Positions 16,791 to 25,912 of a stretch of DNA of 64,000 nucleotides are shown here, one piece after another; position 1 is the first letter of the stretch; each line of letters opens with the position of its first letter. The DNA comes from JBNLBS01 sp050303415 (GTDB taxonomy: Bacteria; Pseudomonadota; Gammaproteobacteria; Methylococcales; Methylomonadaceae): assembly GCA_050303415.1 (NCBI GenBank), contig JBNLBS010000017.1:26994-90993 (forward strand). Reading direction: 5' to 3'. The notes beneath the pieces are model-generated. The model was not told the DNA's origin. It did not search any database and was given only the letters and a program-made list of their open reading frames with translations. The position numbers were made by a program, and so were the translations under genes.

Positions 16791-17237
16791 TTAGTGCAAT
16801 AGCATAGAACACAGTTGGTCTTCCATTTCTATTCTTTTTGCCAGGTTTTCACCTAATTCAGACAGATCCTGTTCCAGCTTATAGGAACTGATGTCATGGG
16901 TAAGACGTTCATATTTATCATTAAATGAAATGGCGGCTTCTGTGGTTTTAGAAAAGTCGGAATATAGATCTTTGGCATTGGATAAAATGCCGTTTCGACG
17001 TTCGCTACCGGATATCAGTTTTTCATAAACCCCAAAATGACCTAAAGAAATATAATCAATCAATAATTGAGAAAACTGATTCAGCGTTTCTTTGGTTTTA
17101 TCATTAAATGAGAATGGTTTTAATTCGGCAACATGACAATATAATGACCAAACCTCTTGTCTTTCTTTTTGTAATTCTTCAATTAAATGAGAGGTTTGTT
17201 GTCTTCTTTCAAAAGTGGCTTCAGCTGTAGCGGGCAT
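16791..17237 (-). CDS. rsd: Rsd/AlgQ family anti-sigma-70 regulator
   Basis: A 148-residue all-helical protein matching Rsd/AlgQ. Shared patterns are KERQEVWSLYCHVAELKPF, the DYISLGHFGVYEKLI helix and LGENLAKRIEMEDQLCSML at the C-terminus. Family members bind domain 4 of the housekeeping sigma factor, free core polymerase for alternative sigma factors in stationary phase, and in Pseudomonas affect alginate and siderophore genes. The identity to the E. coli protein is moderate, so the exact role is inferred. The gene is alone, between two plus-strand units, and a 15-bp inverted repeat lies after its stop. Confidence 0.85.
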   Translation of the reverse strand: MPATAEATFERRQQTSHLIEELQKERQEVWSLYCHVAELKPFSFNDKTKETLNQFSQLLIDYISLGHFGVYEKLISGSERRNGILSNAKDLYSDFSKTTEAAISFNDKYERLTHDISSYKLEQDLSELGENLAKRIEMEDQLCSMLLH

Positions 17238-17328
17238 GAGCAGACTCCTAATCTAAATGGTTACGGTTATAAATTTAGGTTAATTATTAAGATAATGCAA
17301 CAATTACTTAAAATATAAAGACTTTTAT

Positions 17329-18147
17329 ATGAAAATATGCGCAGTGATTCCCACTTATAATCGTGCGGATGCATTAAGAAAAGCCTTGGAATCCGTGTTT
17401 TGTCAAAGTTATGCGGCGAACGAAATTGTTGTTGTCGATGATGGCTCAAACGATGATACCAAGGCCATGATTGCCGAAGAGTTTCCAGGTGTTGATTATT
17501 ACTATCAGGAGAATCAAGGCGTCAGTTCGGCACGTAATTTGGGGATAGAAAAAAGTAATAGTGAATGGCTGGCATTTTTAGATTCCGATGATCAATGGCT
17601 GCCGGATAAATTGGCACAGCAGGTAAAGATATTGTCAGAACAGCCAGATATCAAGGTTTGTCATACCGAAGAAATCTGGATTAGGAATAATGTCCGGGTA
17701 AATGCGATGAAAAAACATGCTAAAAAGGGTGGATGGATTTTTCAGCATTGCCTGCCGTTATGTGCCATGTCGCCTTCCAGTATTGTTTTGCACCGCGCTG
17801 TATTAGACGATGTCGGTTATTTTGATACTGATTTGCCGGCTTGTGAAGATTATGATTTGTGGTTGCGAATTACTGCCAAATATCCGGTGGCCTTTATAGA
17901 ATCGCCTCAAATAAAAAAATATGGGGGACATAATGACCAGTTATCCAGGAAGTATTGGGGAATGGATAGGTTTAGAATCAAAGCCTTGCAAAAAATTCTG
18001 GCACAAAAAACATTATCTAGTGAAGACCGACAGGCAGCTATCGAAATGTTGATTAACAAAGCAAGCGTTTATGCAAACGGAGCCAGAAAACGTCAGAAAC
18101 TGGCGGAAGCAATTTTTTATGAACAACTGATTCAGAATTATTTATGA
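17329..18147 (+). CDS. GT2 family glycosyltransferase
   Basis: A 272-residue GT-A glycosyltransferase of family 2. It starts AVIPTYNRADALRKALESV, then has VVVDDGSNDDT (nucleotide binding), GVSSARNLGI, the metal motif FLDSDDQW near residue 85, and the catalytic-base region CEDYDLWLRI near 185. No membrane helix is present, so it acts on the cytoplasmic face. It overlaps the next gene by four bases (ATGA), which implies coupled translation with the phosphorylase-like protein. The donor sugar and acceptor are unknown. Confidence 0.9.
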   Translation: MKICAVIPTYNRADALRKALESVFCQSYAANEIVVVDDGSNDDTKAMIAEEFPGVDYYYQENQGVSSARNLGIEKSNSEWLAFLDSDDQWLPDKLAQQVKILSEQPDIKVCHTEEIWIRNNVRVNAMKKHAKKGGWIFQHCLPLCAMSPSSIVLHRAVLDDVGYFDTDLPACEDYDLWLRITAKYPVAFIESPQIKKYGGHNDQLSRKYWGMDRFRIKALQKILAQKTLSSEDRQAAIEMLINKASVYANGARKRQKLAEAIFYEQLIQNYL

Positions 18148-18968
18148 CTGTGAAATCCTCAATCAAGGTTTTTATTTTTACTGCCTTACCCTGCGAAGCG
18201 AAGCCGTTGGTAAACCGGTTTAAATTAAAAAAACAGGCAGAAATACAAGCTTTTGCTGTGTATTCAAATGACGAGATTTGCTTGTCTGTAACCGGCTTGG
18301 GTAAAACCGCTATGGCTGCCGGCGTGGCTTTTAGTCAGGCGGTAATTAATCACGTGGAAAAACCGATTATGCTAAATGTGGGGGTGGCCGGGCATAAAGA
18401 TCATGAAATAGGAGATGTTTTTGCGGTAGAAAAAATAACTGATAGCGATAACGGCAGGCATTATTATCCGCCTTTGGTGGCAAACTTGCCTTGTAAAACA
18501 GAGAGCATTATCACTTCATCCGTTCCTCAATTGGAATATAGGCAGAATGGCCTTTATGATATGGAAGCCGCTGCTTTTTATGAAATCGCATCGCGTTTTA
18601 CCACGTGTGAATTGGTGCAGTGCATTAAAGTAATATCCGATAATCAACAATCCCCGGCTGATGATTTAACGCCAAAGCAGGTCACCGAGCTGATTCAAAA
18701 TCAGCTCGGCGTGATTGAACAGCTTATAAACTGTTATAAGGAATTGGCAGGGACATTAATCGATATGGATCTGCCGTTGTTTGAAGAATTCAGGCAAAAT
18801 TATCACTTTACCGTGACCGAGCAAAATCAATTAAAAGCATTGCTGGCGCGTTGGGCCGTTTTATCTGATCAACAAGGTTTAAGCTTTGATAATCAGACGT
18901 TTAATAAAGGGCGGGAGGTTTTAATCTGGCTGGAGCAACAGATCAATCAGCTTGAATTTGTTTTATAA
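18144..18968 (+). CDS. nucleoside phosphorylase-like protein (MTA/SAH nucleosidase superfamily)
   Basis: A 274-residue protein whose N-terminal 190 residues follow the purine nucleoside phosphorylase/MTAN fold: FIFTALPCEAKPLV, SVTGLGKTAMAAGV, the phosphate or ribose region LNVGVAGHKDHEIGDV, and YDMEAAAFYEIA, in which the M-E pair binds ribose. A late D in KVISDNQQ is the usual base contact. The last 85 residues form an extra helical region not seen in standard MTAN. It is co-translated with the preceding glycosyltransferase. The role could be nucleoside or hopanoid-type salvage (HpnG is a relative), but the substrate is not known. Confidence 0.8.
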   Translation: MTVKSSIKVFIFTALPCEAKPLVNRFKLKKQAEIQAFAVYSNDEICLSVTGLGKTAMAAGVAFSQAVINHVEKPIMLNVGVAGHKDHEIGDVFAVEKITDSDNGRHYYPPLVANLPCKTESIITSSVPQLEYRQNGLYDMEAAAFYEIASRFTTCELVQCIKVISDNQQSPADDLTPKQVTELIQNQLGVIEQLINCYKELAGTLIDMDLPLFEEFRQNYHFTVTEQNQLKALLARWAVLSDQQGLSFDNQTFNKGREVLIWLEQQINQLEFVL

Positions 18969-18970
18969 AA

Positions 18971-19030
18971 CCACGGATTAAACGGATAGGCACAGATAAA
19001 AAAGATCCGATAAATCCGCATTATCTGTGG
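18971..19030. repeat. 60-bp imperfect palindromic intergenic repeat
   Basis: CCACGGATTAAACGGAT at one end and CCACAGATAATGCGGAT (complement) at the other match at 13 of 17 positions, with A-rich DNA between. The CCACGGAT/ACAGAT words are typical of short dispersed repeats found between genes in many bacteria. It lies between convergent genes and could also form an RNA hairpin. Confidence 0.55.
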
Positions 19031-19042
19031 CAAAAAACGCTG

Positions 19043-20428
19043 TTAAAAACCAAAACGAAAAGAAGCGTAGACGTTATTGTTTTTCTGAAACTGGCTGAAA
19101 AAACTATGCTGTTTTTCACCAATAAAAAAATTGCCGCCTATCTCAGCAGACCAATGGTCGCTGATTTTATAATGCACATTGGGTCTCAAATAGGCATCCT
19201 GGTCTGATGGAGAGTAATAGCTGAACAAAGACCAAATAAGATTTTGGTTCATGGTTTGCCAGGTTAAACGGGTGGTTAATACATGCCGGGATTCGTCTCT
19301 AACAGGTAGCCCCGCAGGCAGGGTCTTTTGGTAGTTATGATAATCCTGCATCAGTTCAACATAATATTGCAGTCCAACCGTCAGATTCCTGATCAACTCT
19401 TGTTCGTATCCGGCCAGCAAGCGAAATTCGCTGTTTTTTATCAAAGGATTCTTGCCGTTTTGCGCATCTCTGGAGTGATAATAGCCCATCTCAATATTTG
19501 CAATGCCGGAAAAAAAAGGACGACGTAGGCTGCTGCCGATTGAACGCATACGCGGATACACAGCTTTGCCGGTTATAGCGTTAACGCCGGCCGGACTTTT
19601 CCAAAAACCATCATAAGCATAAATAGCCAGTTCGTTTGCTCCTATATTTTTATATAGGCGTAACGCCCACTCGTCCTGATTCGGCCGGTCAGCATTAACT
19701 ATGGCGTTACGCCCAACTATTTGTCCTGTATTGGTGTTGTAATAGGAGATTTTTTTCCCGCTAATTGAACGGTCGGCATTAAAATTCGGCGTGTAAACTA
19801 CATCCAAATTAGCCAGGTCAGAAAATAACGAAACTTTAACGGCGTCTGACGGTGCTTTCAAATATTCCACATCCCTACCTATAAAAAAAGCCTGCCAGTC
19901 CTTGGGGAAAAGATCGTTAATAAAAATCAGATCCCCCGTACCCCAGGTCAAAATCTGTCGACCCGTTTTAACATCGATCAAATCAAGCGGGCTGAAGGCA
20001 ATATGAGCTTCTCTTAAATCTATCCAACCCTGTCCTTTATGCAGATTAATTCGACGGCTTTGTGCTTCGGCGTCAAATAAAAAATCATTGACTACAGTGG
20101 CGGTAAACCAGTCGAACTCTTTTTGTAATTCCAGTTGTAAGCGTGATTCGGCGATGGAGGGTTGGTGTTGATTTCTATCGGTTTGGGTTCGAATGCCGGC
20201 TCTTAGCTCCCAGAAACCGGTGATAGAAATAAGTTCCTCAGTTTTGCCACCTTTATTCGGGGCTGTTTTCCCTGGCGCCGCAATGCCATTCGGTAATGAT
20301 GGGGCGACCAATTTGTCAGGTATACTGGGTTTACTTGGGACCAGGCCGCCGGGCAATGGCGGGGCACCATTCGCAGTTGAAACTGACACAGTAAACAAAC
20401 AGATAAAAATACAGTTTTTTAGTGGCAT
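19043..20428 (-). CDS. outer-membrane beta-barrel protein (porin-like)
   Basis: A 461-residue outer-membrane protein. It has a signal peptide (1-21), a Pro/Gly/Lys-rich periplasmic linker (22-65), then alternating amphipathic strands throughout and the terminal aromatic FRFGF that serves the BAM machinery. Features such as EFDWFTATVVNDFLFD and KTGRQILTWGTGD resemble DUF1302 or alginate-export-like barrels. It could be a substrate-specific channel. It is divergent from the TonB receptor gene that starts 167 bases away, so shared regulation with the TonB/YfiR region is possible but not shown. Confidence 0.75.
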   Translation of the reverse strand: MPLKNCIFICLFTVSVSTANGAPPLPGGLVPSKPSIPDKLVAPSLPNGIAAPGKTAPNKGGKTEELISITGFWELRAGIRTQTDRNQHQPSIAESRLQLELQKEFDWFTATVVNDFLFDAEAQSRRINLHKGQGWIDLREAHIAFSPLDLIDVKTGRQILTWGTGDLIFINDLFPKDWQAFFIGRDVEYLKAPSDAVKVSLFSDLANLDVVYTPNFNADRSISGKKISYYNTNTGQIVGRNAIVNADRPNQDEWALRLYKNIGANELAIYAYDGFWKSPAGVNAITGKAVYPRMRSIGSSLRRPFFSGIANIEMGYYHSRDAQNGKNPLIKNSEFRLLAGYEQELIRNLTVGLQYYVELMQDYHNYQKTLPAGLPVRDESRHVLTTRLTWQTMNQNLIWSLFSYYSPSDQDAYLRPNVHYKISDHWSAEIGGNFFIGEKQHSFFSQFQKNNNVYASFRFGF

Positions 20429-20594
20429 AGGACAGAGTGACCAGTTTGGGCTAGGGCATTGCAGCTAAGAAACAATTAAATCATAACCGAATAAAGTATA
20501 TTAGTTTTTTCTAATTAATTGGCTGTAAATCAACTGTTTGTTCTTCAGTATTTCAGTTATTATTATTTAAAAAATAATGAATTTATAATAATAA

Positions 20595-22622
20595 ATGCAA
20601 GAGATTCTTTTGAAGAAAATTAAGTGGTTTTACACTGTTTTGTTTTGCTGTTGGTATCCTTCATGTGCCTTTTCGGATGAGTTAGCAGCGGATCTGAACC
20701 AGCCTAGTATCGAACTAAAGCAATTGATTCAGTTAGATTTGACTGATCTGCTCAACCTGGAAGTAACTTCAGTCAGTAAAAAAGCTCAGAAGGTATCCAA
20801 ATCTGCAGCGGCTATTTTTGTTATTACAGGCCAGGATATTAAGCGCTCAGGTGTAACAAGCATCCCGGAAGCTTTACGTATGGCTCCGGGGGTCGATGTA
20901 GCAAGAATAGACGGCAATAAATGGGCCATTACTTCGCGGGGTTTTAATGGCCGTTTCGCCAACAAGTTATTAGTGCTCATTGACGGTCGTAGCGTCTATA
21001 CCCCATTTTTTTCCGGTGTACATTGGGATGTGCAGGATACTTTGCTGGAAGATATAGACCGGATAGAAGTGATTAGAGGACCGGGCGCTACATTATGGGG
21101 TGCCAATGCGGTGAATGGTGTGATTAATATCATCACCAAAACCGCATCACAAACACAAGGCGGCTACGCGATGGCTGGCGGCGGTTCCAAGGAACGAGTT
21201 TTTGGTGGTTTTCGCTATGGCGGACAGATTAAGGATTCCCTTCATTACCGGCTCTATGGTAAGTATTTTGAGCGAGAAAATAATGCCGATTTTAATGAAA
21301 AAACTGTCAATGATGACTGGCGTATGGGGCGAGGCGGTTTTCGTGTCGATTGGGAGGCAACAGAAAAGGATAACGTGACAGTACAAGCCGATATTTATGA
21401 AGGTGATACAGGTGAAACAATTAACCAGGCAAGTATTACCGCACCATTTAATACTTGGGTAAATAATGATGCACAGTTAGCCGGTGGAAATATTTTACTG
21501 AACTGGCGCAAGCAGATTAATGAAAAAGAATCAACGGCACTGAAAGTTTATTATGACTACACCGAACGGGATAATTACTGGTTACGTTTGGAACATAATA
21601 CCCTGGATATAGACTTTCAACATGCCTTACCATTAGGTAATGCTCACAACCTGACCTGGGGCGCACAATATCGTTTTATCAGCGACAGTATTGATGGCTC
21701 ATTTATCATGCAGCCAACCAGGAAAAATTTAGACTATCATCTTTTTAGTTTATTTGTTCAGGATGAATGGGAACTGCTTGAAGATGAACTGAGTGTATCT
21801 GTTGGCTCCAAGTTTTCACATAATGATTTCAGTGGCTTTGAAGTACAGCCCAGCGCCCGAATCGTATGGACGCCAACTATAAATCAGTCTGTCTGGGCCA
21901 GTGTTTCCAGAGCGGTTAGAACTTCATCCCGCGGCGAGCAGGGGATTAATATAAATCCACAAGTACTGTCGAACGGACCAACACTGACTACATTTACCGG
22001 CGGTTTGAAAGATGCTTCGGAAGAAGTGATTGCCTACGAATTAGGTTATCGTTTTAAACCAGTCGATGAACTGTCTGTTGATTTAGCGCTGTTTTACAAT
22101 TTCTATGACAACCTGCGCAATTTTAATGCAGACAGTGGACCTCAATTTAGAGGTACGCATTTTGTGCAATTCATTAATATGCATAGCGATATGGCGGCAG
22201 AAAGCTATGGAGGGGAATTGGCCATGTCATGGAAAGCGATGGAAAATTGGCAAGTCAATGCTACATACAGTTACCTGCAAATACAAATGCATGCGGAGAA
22301 TGGTGACAGCAATTTGTCGGAAAGCAGTGAGAAACAAAGTCCTCATCATAAATTTTCCATTCGTTCGTCGCTTAATGTGCTAACCAATTTGGATTGGGAT
22401 CTATGGTTACGTTATGTGGATAGTATACCAACCCACCGGATTCCGAGCTATATTACTCTGGATACTCGTCTTGCCTGGCGGCCTTTTAAAACGCTTGAAG
22501 TTTCTGTTGTCGGACAAAATTTACTGGATAGTCAGCATCCGGAGTTTGGCAGTGATTTTGTGTTAACTAAACCCAGTCAGGTTGAAAGAGGTGTATACGG
22601 GAAAGTTGAATGGCGATTTTAA
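20595..22622 (+). CDS. TonB-dependent outer-membrane receptor (copy 1 of tandem pair)
   Basis: A 675-residue TonB-dependent receptor. A signal peptide (about 1-26) is followed by LDLTDLLNLEVTSVSKK, the leader of the group without an STN domain; the plug (about 55-165) has FVITGQDIKRSG and VIRGPGATLWGANAVNGV; a 22-strand barrel ends in VEWRF. It would import or sense a siderophore, cobalamin-like or other large ligand using TonB. Its last 13 bases overlap the YfiR gene, so the two are translated together. The second receptor at 23322 is closely similar along its whole length. Such receptors next to yfiR and a sensor kinase may act in signalling as much as uptake. Confidence 0.92.
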   Translation: MQEILLKKIKWFYTVLFCCWYPSCAFSDELAADLNQPSIELKQLIQLDLTDLLNLEVTSVSKKAQKVSKSAAAIFVITGQDIKRSGVTSIPEALRMAPGVDVARIDGNKWAITSRGFNGRFANKLLVLIDGRSVYTPFFSGVHWDVQDTLLEDIDRIEVIRGPGATLWGANAVNGVINIITKTASQTQGGYAMAGGGSKERVFGGFRYGGQIKDSLHYRLYGKYFERENNADFNEKTVNDDWRMGRGGFRVDWEATEKDNVTVQADIYEGDTGETINQASITAPFNTWVNNDAQLAGGNILLNWRKQINEKESTALKVYYDYTERDNYWLRLEHNTLDIDFQHALPLGNAHNLTWGAQYRFISDSIDGSFIMQPTRKNLDYHLFSLFVQDEWELLEDELSVSVGSKFSHNDFSGFEVQPSARIVWTPTINQSVWASVSRAVRTSSRGEQGININPQVLSNGPTLTTFTGGLKDASEEVIAYELGYRFKPVDELSVDLALFYNFYDNLRNFNADSGPQFRGTHFVQFINMHSDMAAESYGGELAMSWKAMENWQVNATYSYLQIQMHAENGDSNLSESSEKQSPHHKFSIRSSLNVLTNLDWDLWLRYVDSIPTHRIPSYITLDTRLAWRPFKTLEVSVVGQNLLDSQHPEFGSDFVLTKPSQVERGVYGKVEWRF

Positions 22623-23149
22623 AAAATAGAGGTTTGAACTTTCCCTGCAGAGTATTGCTGTTAGCTGTTTTGGTTCCATTTAAAGCACACTGTGCATCAC
22701 AAGAGTTGGTTAAAATGGCCTTTTTATATAATTTTTCTCGCTATATTAGCTGGCCTGAATCGGTTTTTGAAACCGAACACAGTCCCTTTACTATTTGCCT
22801 GAATGCAGATCAAAAACTGATCTCTTTGATGGAATTAACCCTGGAAGACAAAACAATTAACAGCCGGACTTATGAGGTGAAAAAGGTTTCTGACAATAAA
22901 TTGTTATCGGGGTGTCAGATTTATTTTATCAGCGCCGAGCGATATAAAAATAATCTTAAAATTCCGGCAAAGGAGGCTTTAAGTTTACTGTCTGTTAGTG
23001 ATTATGACGGTTTTGCCGGTCAGGGCGGCATGATTGAAATCAAGCAGCAAGACCAACGTTTGAAATTATTGGTTAATCTGGAAATAGTCAAAAAATCGGA
23101 TTTGCGCATTCGTTCCAATTTGCTAAATTTGATGACTATTGTCAGGTAA
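22610..23149 (+). CDS. YfiR family periplasmic protein (copy 1)
   Basis: A 179-residue exported protein of the YfiR (DUF4154) family. The signal peptide ends near residue 29 (KAHCAS); the core pattern is LVKMAFLYNFSRYISWP, then FTICLNAD, GCQIYFISAE and VSDYDGFAGQGGMIEI, with the C-terminal LRIRSNLLNLMTIV. In Pseudomonas, YfiR is a periplasmic repressor of the diguanylate cyclase YfiN. Here it overlaps a TonB receptor gene by 13 bases, so it is more likely to link the receptor to an inner-membrane sensor. A second copy, arranged identically, follows the next receptor. Confidence 0.88.
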   Translation: MAILKNRGLNFPCRVLLLAVLVPFKAHCASQELVKMAFLYNFSRYISWPESVFETEHSPFTICLNADQKLISLMELTLEDKTINSRTYEVKKVSDNKLLSGCQIYFISAERYKNNLKIPAKEALSLLSVSDYDGFAGQGGMIEIKQQDQRLKLLVNLEIVKKSDLRIRSNLLNLMTIVR

Positions 23150-23321
23150 GCAAATAATTTTTAAATTTGCTTTTTTGTATGGGATTGTATGTTTTGTGCT
23201 CAGTTGCTTTTAATGGATCGAAAGTTGTTTTATAAAAAAGCGAAGTAGAAGATTTATCAGGATAAATGTTTCTTTTATTCGATGATGAGACTACTATTGA
23301 AAAGTATAAAAAAAATTATGA

Positions 23322-25367
23322 TTGGGTATGAATTTTCCTATAAAGAAAACAGAGCTGGCAATGACACTGCTGCTGTCCTGCTTAACACCTTCTTTAGCAG
23401 GAGCGGATGAATTAAGCCCGGATTTGAATCAACTTGGCAAAGAACAAAAACAATTGATTCAATTGGATTTGAATGATCTGCTTAATCTGGAAGTAACTTC
23501 GGTCAGTAAAAAAGCGCAAAAGGTATCAAAATCTGCAGCGGCTATTTTTGTTATCAGTCAACAGGATATTAAACGCTCTGGCGTTACCAGTATTCCGGAA
23601 GCCTTACGAATGGCTCCGGGTATTGATGTGGCCAGAATTGACGGCAATAAATGGGCGATTACGTCACGGGGTTTTAATGGCCGTTTTGCCAACAAGTTAT
23701 TAGTATTGATTGACGGCCGCAGTGTTTATACGCCTTTTTTTTCCGGTGTTAACTGGGATGTTCAGGATACCTTGTTGGAAGATATTGACCGTATCGAAGT
23801 GATAAGGGGGCCGGGAGCGACCTTATGGGGTACTAATGCGGTAAATGGCGTGATTAATATTATCACCAAATCCGCAGAAAAAACGCAAGGCGGTTATGCC
23901 ATGGCCGGTGGGGGATCCAAGGAACGAGTTTTCGGCGGTTTTCGTTATGGCGGGCACATAAAGGATTCTGTTAATTACCGGCTATACGGTAAGTATTTTG
24001 AACGTGAAAATAACGATGACTTCAATGAACGTGCGGTCAATGATGACTGGCGAATGGGCCGAGGCGGTTTTCGCATCGACTGGGATGCGACCAAGAAAGA
24101 TAAGATCACTGTTCAAGGTGATATTTATGAAGGCGATGTTGGTGAAACAGTCAATCAGGCCAGCATTGCTCCACCTTATAACACGTGGGTCAATACCGAT
24201 GCTCAATTAGCCGGCGGCAATATTTTAATGCGTTGGAGCAAACAGTTTGATGATAAAGAATCAACAGTTCTGCAACTGTATTATGACTACACAGAGAAAG
24301 ATAACTACTGGTTACGCCAGGAACATAATACCTTTGATATAGACTTTCAACATGCGTTGCCATTAGCGGACAGTCATAATTTAACCTGGGGGACACAATA
24401 CCGTTTTATCAGTGATGATATCGAAGGCTCGTTTATATTAACGCCTCTGGAAAAAAATATTGACTCACATTGGTTCAGTTTATTTGTTCAGGATGAGTGG
24501 GAGCTGCTTGAGAATGAATTGACTTTAACCGTCGGCTCCAAATTTTCGCATAATGATTATAGCGGTTTTGAAATACAGCCCAGTGCCCGTATCGTTTGGA
24601 CGCCAACTGAAAATCAGTCTGTCTGGGCCAGTGTTTCAAGAGCGGTCAGAACCTCCGCGCGTATCGAGCGAGGCGGGGTTTTAAATCAACGAACGCTACC
24701 GCCTTCTGCCACTGTTCCATTGCCGGTTGTTTTATCACTGACCGGAGGCCTCAGTAATGCTTCGGAAGAAGTCATTGCCTATGAACTGGGGTATCGCATC
24801 AAGCCGATTGATGCGTTAACTCTGGATGCAGCGCTTTTTTACAATGTCTATGACAATTTGCGCAATTTCAATGCCGACAGTGGACCGCAATTTAGAGGAA
24901 CGCATTTTGTACAATTTTTAAATATGCATACCGATATGGCGGCCGAAAGTTATGGTGGGGAGTTGGCTTTGTCCTGGCAAGCGATGAACAATTTACGTTT
25001 TAATGCTACATACAGTTACCTGCAGATGCAGTTGCATGCCGAAAATGGAGATAGCAATTTGTCTGAAAGCAGTGAAAAACAAAGCCCGCATCATAAATTT
25101 TCAATACGCTCGTCGTTAAATATGACGTCAACGATAGATTGGGATATGTGGTTGCGCTATGTGGATACCGTACCAACGCACCGGATTCCAAGCTATATTA
25201 CATTGGATACCCGGGTGGCATGGCGTCCTATTCCTTCATTGGAACTATCTGTGAATGGACAAAACCTCCTTGACAGTCAACACCCTGAGTTCGATAGTAA
25301 TTTTATTTTAACCAAACCGGGGCAAGTTGAAAGGAGTGTATATGGAAAAATTGAATGGCGATTCTAA
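23322..25367 (+). CDS. TonB-dependent outer-membrane receptor (copy 2 of tandem pair)
   Basis: A 681-residue receptor paralogous to the one at 20595. Signal peptide, SVSKK leader, plug (GVTSIPEALRMAPGI and VIRGPGATLWGTNAVNGV) and C-terminal IEWRF are shared; long stretches of protein are identical. The clearest difference is a loop near residues 445-470 (RGGVLNQRTLPPSATVPLP here), where the first copy has a shorter, unrelated segment. That is where ligand-specific extracellular loops would be expected. It overlaps the second yfiR by 13 bases. The duplication with a divergent loop suggests two related ligands feeding one pathway. Confidence 0.92.
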   Translation: MGMNFPIKKTELAMTLLLSCLTPSLAGADELSPDLNQLGKEQKQLIQLDLNDLLNLEVTSVSKKAQKVSKSAAAIFVISQQDIKRSGVTSIPEALRMAPGIDVARIDGNKWAITSRGFNGRFANKLLVLIDGRSVYTPFFSGVNWDVQDTLLEDIDRIEVIRGPGATLWGTNAVNGVINIITKSAEKTQGGYAMAGGGSKERVFGGFRYGGHIKDSVNYRLYGKYFERENNDDFNERAVNDDWRMGRGGFRIDWDATKKDKITVQGDIYEGDVGETVNQASIAPPYNTWVNTDAQLAGGNILMRWSKQFDDKESTVLQLYYDYTEKDNYWLRQEHNTFDIDFQHALPLADSHNLTWGTQYRFISDDIEGSFILTPLEKNIDSHWFSLFVQDEWELLENELTLTVGSKFSHNDYSGFEIQPSARIVWTPTENQSVWASVSRAVRTSARIERGGVLNQRTLPPSATVPLPVVLSLTGGLSNASEEVIAYELGYRIKPIDALTLDAALFYNVYDNLRNFNADSGPQFRGTHFVQFLNMHTDMAAESYGGELALSWQAMNNLRFNATYSYLQMQLHAENGDSNLSESSEKQSPHHKFSIRSSLNMTSTIDWDMWLRYVDTVPTHRIPSYITLDTRVAWRPIPSLELSVNGQNLLDSQHPEFDSNFILTKPGQVERSVYGKIEWRF

Positions 25368-25897
25368 TCAGGAATGACATAAAAGGCCTTTTCGTTGGCC
25401 TTTTATTAGTGATTATCCTTCAACCTCTTGAAAGTCAGAGTGCGTCGCTGGGGCAGGTTAAAATGGCCTTTATCTTTAATTTTTCACGTTATATTATTTG
25501 GCCTGAATCTGTTTTTGAAAATGAGGAATCCCCATTCACGATTTGTCTGAATGCAAATCAAGAGCTGGTTACTTTACTGGAGTTGACGGTAAAAGGAGAG
25601 AAAATAAATAATCGCAATTATCAAGTGAAGACAATCAGAAATTACGATGAACTGAATAATTGCCAGATTTTTTTTATTAGTGCTGAGCGGTTTAAAAAAA
25701 AATACACCATGCCTCCAAAATTGGCTAAAAAAATACTTTATGTGAGTGATTCGGAAGGTTTTGCCAGCGACGGCGGTATGATTGAGTTAGAAAGAAATGT
25801 TCAGAAAATAAAATTGTTAGTTAATCTGGAGTTGGTAAAAAACTCAGAACTGCGTTTTCGTTCCAATTTATTGAACCTTATGACTATTGTTAAATGA
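25355..25897 (+). CDS. YfiR family periplasmic protein (copy 2)
   Basis: A 180-residue YfiR-family protein, paralogous to the one at 22610. It has a signal peptide (to about residue 29), VKMAFIFNFSRYIIWP, FTICLNANQ, NCQIFFISAE and LRFRSNLLNLMTIV. The start codon lies inside the last codons of the second receptor gene, in the same 13-base overlap as in copy 1. The hybrid kinase gene follows after 15 bases, so this copy is in the same unit as the likely inner-membrane partner. It is expected to be a periplasmic switch protein for that kinase. Confidence 0.88.
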   Translation: MAILIRNDIKGLFVGLLLVIILQPLESQSASLGQVKMAFIFNFSRYIIWPESVFENEESPFTICLNANQELVTLLELTVKGEKINNRNYQVKTIRNYDELNNCQIFFISAERFKKKYTMPPKLAKKILYVSDSEGFASDGGMIELERNVQKIKLLVNLELVKNSELRFRSNLLNLMTIVK

Positions 25898-25912
25898 GCA
25901 CTGTCTGAACTG

